This document shows, piece by piece, positions 62,901-64,000 of a stretch of DNA of 64,000 bases. Both the position numbers and the translations under genes were made by a program. The notes below the pieces were generated by a model. It did not search any database. It was not told where the DNA came from and saw only the letters and a program-made list of their open reading frames with translations. Source of the stretch: Methanobrevibacter thaueri (GTDB lineage: Archaea > Methanobacteriota > Methanobacteria > Methanobacteriales > Methanobacteriaceae). The first letter of the stretch is position 1, and the number at the start of each line of letters is the position of its first letter. Location of the stretch: positions 54,774 to 118,773 of the forward strand of contig NZ_SUTJ01000006.1 in the NCBI RefSeq assembly GCF_015062915.1, given 5' to 3'.

Positions 62901-64000
62901 ATTACTGTATTCAACAAAGGGGACTGTGACTTGCACAATGTGACTGTTACTGATGTATTTGACTCTGATGAGTTCACATTCATTAGATACTCTGAGGATA
63001 AAGGTTGGACCAAATCTGCAGAGGGTTATGTTTTCACTTATGGCAATCTTGCCAAAGGCAGAAACGCTACCTTCACTGTTTGGTTTACCGCTAAAGTCAA
63101 TGGTACTTTAAACAACACTGCTATTGCTAAATCCAATGAAACCAATGAAACAAACAGCACTGCTAACGTTACCGTATACAACCCTAACATGACTGTTGTG
63201 AAAGTAAGTTTGAATGCTACTGATTTCGTTATTGTTAATGATACTGTTGCGTTTAATATTACTGTATTCAACACTGGGGACTGTGACTTGCATAATGTGA
63301 CTGTTACTGATGTATTTGACTCTGATGAGTTCACATTTGTTGGTTATTCTGAGGATAAAGGTTGGACCAAATCTGAATCAGGTTATGTTTTCACTTATGG
63401 CGATCTTGTCAAAGGCGGAAACGCTACATTCACTGTTTGGTTTACCGTTAAAGTCAATGGTACTTTAAACAACACTGCTGTTGCTAAATCCAATGAAACC
63501 AATGAAACCAACAGTACTGATAACGTAACTGTTTCAAACCCTGGTTTAGGCGTTGTGAAAGTTTCATTGAATGCAACCGACTTTGTTATTGTGAATAATA
63601 CTGTTGCATTTAATATTACAGTAATCAACAAAGGTTCCAGTGATTTACACAATGTGACTGTTACTGAAAGTTACATACCTAAGGAATTGACTTATATAAA
63701 CCATTCTGATAAGGATTTATGGATTAGATCTGGTGATGTTTTCACTTATCAACAAACTCTTGTTAAAGGTGGAAACGCTACATTCACTATTTGGTTCATA
63801 GCCAATACCAATGGAACTTTAGTCAATAATGTAACCGCTAAGTCTAATGAAACCAATGAAACCAATGACACAGCAGATGTAACTGTTTACCTGCCTAATA
63901 TGACTGTTGAGAAAGTAAGCTTAAATATTACTGACTTTGTTATTGTGAATAACACTGTTGCGTTTAATATTACTGTATTCAACAAAGGGGACTGTACTTT
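54000..64000 (+). CDS. Giant adhesin-like protein (3' end outside window)
   Basis: An unbroken frame of more than 3,330 codons runs from 54000 to the window end. It opens with a signal peptide (NRKIEKSILLILILFLFVSL, ending VVSAS), preceded by SD GGAGGAGAT at ideal spacing, but the codon at the start position is ATC, not ATG. Residues about 80-500 and 600-1830 are Asn/Gly-rich parallel beta-helix repeats (NNTAxxGGxxxIxGNN), with a Cna/Ig-like insert near 500-600. A Cys-rich segment (13 Cys, residues 1845-1917) precedes DUF11-type repeats from about residue 2080 on. The protein should be exported and displayed on the pseudomurein wall, perhaps to bind protozoa, bacteria or host surfaces. Confidence 0.88.
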   Translation, partial: MNRKIEKSILLILILFLFVSLVGVVSASQDSAMNNTISTDTGGDNLPLMLQDETTVDKLQASNDDKLSATHDVSGSTVQDIKNLFDSGAVQEGDTIYLGNQSISSTWGEWDANQVINVNVANVIISGGTSDNPNGFSTIDAHSAKVFSFNAAGITLNNVKILNSYGGNGPGSAINIDASDCTINNCVFENCQVKEGGAIHGSSSASNTQITNCNFTNNEARWSGSGGAIYFAGSDNKIDGCNFEQNAAGTYGAVYSAGNLAITNSNFNQNIASGSAAVYSGGTLTVRNSNFTSNGRAINAHSDAELTDCKVENHESSNAAVTVLGTATVRNSNFTSNKASNGNGGALDVTGANSVVDNCNFVGNEATKAYLSGGAVALHGSGSTILNSNFERNKAGQGGAVSIETLSISIDNCNFTENEAATGGAIYINNDNTAISNSNFNENTATSQGGAIYIADNCHNAQMTDSNFTDNNAATGKAIYADGSGDGKVTNCELGGVTDLTVTGGYPKLTFTLATDYSNIVVGNIDGASGGDGSKVPLPNEEIQVEIRNSNGDLVDTVTGVTDSNGQIVYDYSHLPKDTYTYTATYLDGKTKEGTFGIIEVEGNGFSDIQRAIDNAQAGDIIFLKDITYLNDIDGTMVIDKTLSIIGTDGTVLDAEGESRIFTINDGVSNVVLDHMNFINGNVADGDGGAIYVGANAHNFNVLNSNFTNNHADSEGADGGAIYVAGGSNNGVISNVTFINNTADIGGGAVKIQNGYEWNVYNSTFTNNTAYGNGEDAGRGIENGGGAIWSCYGEVGIHNSTFTANKGTYGGALRGPFNTEDSEFYDNVATNGNGGAIDVTIDVYYVQPPVLSYVNTTFVNNTARGDRGDERAQGGGVHMYNIEHVEILECEFYNNTADRGGAIDLYIINTVNVDNSIIKNNTATSEGGGLYINTTDTPSTFTNSNISDNSAGTEGGAICLVANGALFENVTSVNNTAAKGGSAYIEGNNTLVQNCTFSNNKAIVTDQENSGVGGAIDIVGNDCHLFNVTSDNNTAYRGGSTFIRGNNTLVMDSEFDNNNATLRGGGLNIAGSGCQIINVDVSNNNAFDSDEDESGLGGGLYIVADGTLLRNVTADNNAAKNGGGAYIKGNDVIVDNCTLSNNRAIYNESQTNTSGLGGALDILGNGCNVTNVNSFNNSAHRGGSTFIRGNNTRVEDCKLDGNNATLRGGGLNIAECENCTVTNVEINNNHAGLMGGGIYVVSDGAQFTNITADNNNAERGGGAFINGTGVLVQDSEFNNNKANFNESNPNSTGLGGALDIAGNDCHIINTHSNNNTAYRGGSTFIRGDNTLIENCNLDNNSATLRGGGLNIAGDNCTVNNVSVSNNKAGTMGGGLYIMSNGTTINGIIADNNTAQRGGSTFINGTNVIVKNGELNNNKAIYNGTDNTGLGGGFDIVGDNILVDNVHSNNNTAYRGGSTFIRGSNVTVQNCNLDNNTAEIRGGALNIGGGDNCKIINVSVSNNRASEKGGAVYVVGDNAFFDNVTSIHNHAERGGSSFIEGNNVTVINSDLNNNTASVRGGGLNVAGDGCTFVNVTLSNCNATEEGGAIYVRGNDNEFDNVTSVNNHAHSGGSTYITGNNTIVKDCTLVDNSAISSGGAIAIEGNNNNFTGNNISKNTAYMGGAISIDGENNLFTYNNITFNEAHNNDEYPLYSSGGAMAIQGENTNFTHNNISCNFADETGGAMVCYGDNLYMEDIFAFNNSAENGGFAQIMWANDLIIKNSTFLSNQATGNIDRDRGEGGAIHVSNSENIDIQGYFSYNTATNGSAIYVQDSTLKVHDSTFFDNQAKSYLLIIDYDRWNSTANCTVKGVCNCTCNCSSHNVVNRENTMNNVHNRMLDKMRANGMIDLIRASNYDVCECECGCEGHCADDGSCDCSCEDYKYIATVYEGENITIIVYHKGGDNIANAMYNRDSDVLVNNISYPFYDKDGNEVIKQTPSEDINPVIGPENSHDGEDIYQYPFENNQIITIIVYNESGNVVKNVTYDEINKTDIYGATKLLLTNLTVGNYTVHAIYRESTYYTAIENKSSFRAIPIEDELVQKITVNETVLVGDNVDFVVIVNNTNNFTLHNVTITEIFNTAELQYVNHTNSRLWIINSTYYINKTVDGKKVNYTCIVFKYQGDLAGNSSANFTITFNTLTTGTLVNTVNLTTNETGNKTMSASNKTKVLKLLDKITVNETVFVGDNVDFIVVVTNHGIANGTNSSTNKTIYLTLHNVTITEIFNTAELKYLNHTNNDKWVINNTYYITKTVGDVAVNYTCMVFKYQGSLDVNESANFTITFKTLKTGVLVNTVNLTTNETGNKIITANNDTLALKLVEKLTINKTVIVGQNVTFTIVVNNTFNITLHNITITEIFNSTQLEYMNHTNSKVWIKEGNVFKYKGNLTAYQSLSFNITFNAKTNGTFVNTVNLTTNETGNSIDTANNTTVVYKPNMTVEKVSLNVTDFVIVNDTVAFNITVFNKGDCNLSKVNVTESFKANEFKFIRFVGADWSSVDNKTFVYGKNLTVGGNATFTIYFKALINGTLVNNVTARSNMTNDTNSSANVTVYNPNMTVEKVSLNITDFVIVNNTVAFNITVFNKGDCNLSKVNVTEAFNADEFEFIRFVGDDWTASKDNKTFFYGKELVVGGNATFTVYFKALTNGTLVNNVTARSNVTNDTNSSANVTVYNPNMTVEKVSLNITDFIIVNNTVAFNITVFNKGDCNLSKVNVTEAFNADEFEFIRLVGADWKSDDNKTFVYTKDLAVGANATFTVYFKALTNGTLVNNVTARSNVTNDTNSSANVTVYNPNMTVEKVSLNITDFVIVNNTVAFNITVFNKGDCTLGNVNVTEAFNADEFEFIRFVGADWKSEDNKTFVYTKDLAVGANATFTIYFKALTNGTLVNNVTARSNVTNDTNDTANVTVYNPNMTVEKVSLNITDFVIVNDTVAFNITVFNKGDCDLHNVTVTDVFDSDEFTFIRYSEDKGWTKSAEGYVFTYGNLAKGRNATFTVWFTAKVNGTLNNTAIAKSNETNETNSTANVTVYNPNMTVVKVSLNATDFVIVNDTVAFNITVFNTGDCDLHNVTVTDVFDSDEFTFVGYSEDKGWTKSESGYVFTYGDLVKGGNATFTVWFTVKVNGTLNNTAVAKSNETNETNSTDNVTVSNPGLGVVKVSLNATDFVIVNNTVAFNITVINKGSSDLHNVTVTESYIPKELTYINHSDKDLWIRSGDVFTYQQTLVKGGNATFTIWFIANTNGTLVNNVTAKSNETNETNDTADVTVYLPNMTVEKVSLNITDFVIVNNTVAFNITVFNKGDCT
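54240..59480 (+). repeat. Beta-helix coding repeats in the giant ALP
   Basis: Around 70-90 bp units encode the NNTAxRGGxTFIxGNNTxVxNCxL pattern. Between 56900 and 58700 a larger block of about 440 bp recurs roughly four times (for example the ACCGCTTACCGTGGTGG core near 57100, 57945 and 58350), so this is repetition at two scales. Confidence 0.75.
59532..59760 (+). other. Cysteine-rich segment in the giant ALP
   Basis: Thirteen cysteines: residue 1845; CNCTCNC at 1851-1857; and CECECGCEGHC at 1897-1907 followed by CDCSC at 1913-1917. The rest of the beta-helix is Cys-free or nearly so. Alternating C-x-C recalls metal-binding or disulfide-knot modules. Confidence 0.7.
61413..64000 (+). repeat. 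Tandem DUF11-like repeats of 354-357 bp in the giant ALP
   Basis: Units beginning with the MTVEKVSLN segment start at 61413, 61767, 62124, 62478, 62832, 63189, 63546 and 63900, with spacings of 354 or 357 bases (118-119 residues). Neighbouring units at 61767-62830 share long stretches of identical DNA. Longer, less similar units lie before them (about 60240, 60636 and 61068). Confidence 0.9.

Noticed and set aside
61750..63655. A set of similar 61-98 residue minus-strand frames in the giant ALP region
   Set aside because: They recur with the period of the plus-strand DUF11 repeats and have no SD or promoter; they are shadows of the repeated coding DNA.

Overview
The window looks like a chromosome segment of a low-GC hydrogenotrophic methanogen of the Methanobacteriales, most probably a gut or rumen Methanobrevibacter. 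Supporting genes are methenyl-H4MPT cyclohydrolase, a beta-RFAP synthase for methanopterin synthesis, archaeal-type thymidylate synthase, transcription factor S, A+T-rich archaeal TATA boxes, and several very large secreted adhesin-like proteins (ALPs). No rRNA, tRNA or CRISPR array was seen.

Layout. 1-9.7 kb: housekeeping and redox genes (GNAT end, HAD phosphatase, ArsC/Spx-like protein, nitroreductases, serS, three coupled iron-sulfur-flavoprotein-like genes, a putative self-regulated RHH-like gene, MalY/PatB). 9.8-11.9 kb: a TnpB-only IS200/IS605-family element lying in a wrecked secreted-protein gene. 12.1-19.0 kb: two beta-helix plus papain-like secreted proteins. 19.0-28.6 kb: NudC, ferritin, an M14-like hydrolase, NADAR, beta-RFAP synthase, RNase HI, SDR, ACT protein with aryl-CoA ligase, a DUF2162/MotA-TolQ-ExbB/DUF2149 membrane cluster, and TFS. 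29-35 kb: two tandem membrane SpoIIE-type phosphatases, a ClC transporter and a nitroreductase. 35-42.4 kb: a DUF285-repeat protein, mch, a DUF4013 membrane protein, two rubrerythrins and a frameshifted NAMPT. 42.5-46.5 kb: a third beta-helix/papain protein. 46.5-51.2 kb: thyA, a membrane-anchored M14-like protein, a long structured intergenic region, and an XRE-cupin regulator with an acyl-CoA ligase. 51.4-53.5 kb: a HEPN pair and a cluster of orphan small genes behind a structured leader. 54.0-64.0 kb: an ALP of more than 3,330 codons, open at the window end, whose reading frame appears to begin at ATC.

Themes. Oxygen and redox defence is dense (ferritin, two rubrerythrins, four nitroreductase-like proteins, three Fe-S flavoproteins). 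Cell-surface genes take up over 20 kb. Tandem duplication is common (flavoproteins, phosphatases, rubrerythrins, ALP domains). Many genes end in a hairpin plus T-run, and in at least six the hairpin spans the stop codon. The best candidates for something undescribed are the beta-helix/papain family with one active-site variant, the DUF2162/ExbB/DUF2149 complex, the HEPN pair, the structured intergenic regions at 48.2-48.7 and 52.2-52.5 kb, and the non-ATG start of the giant ALP.
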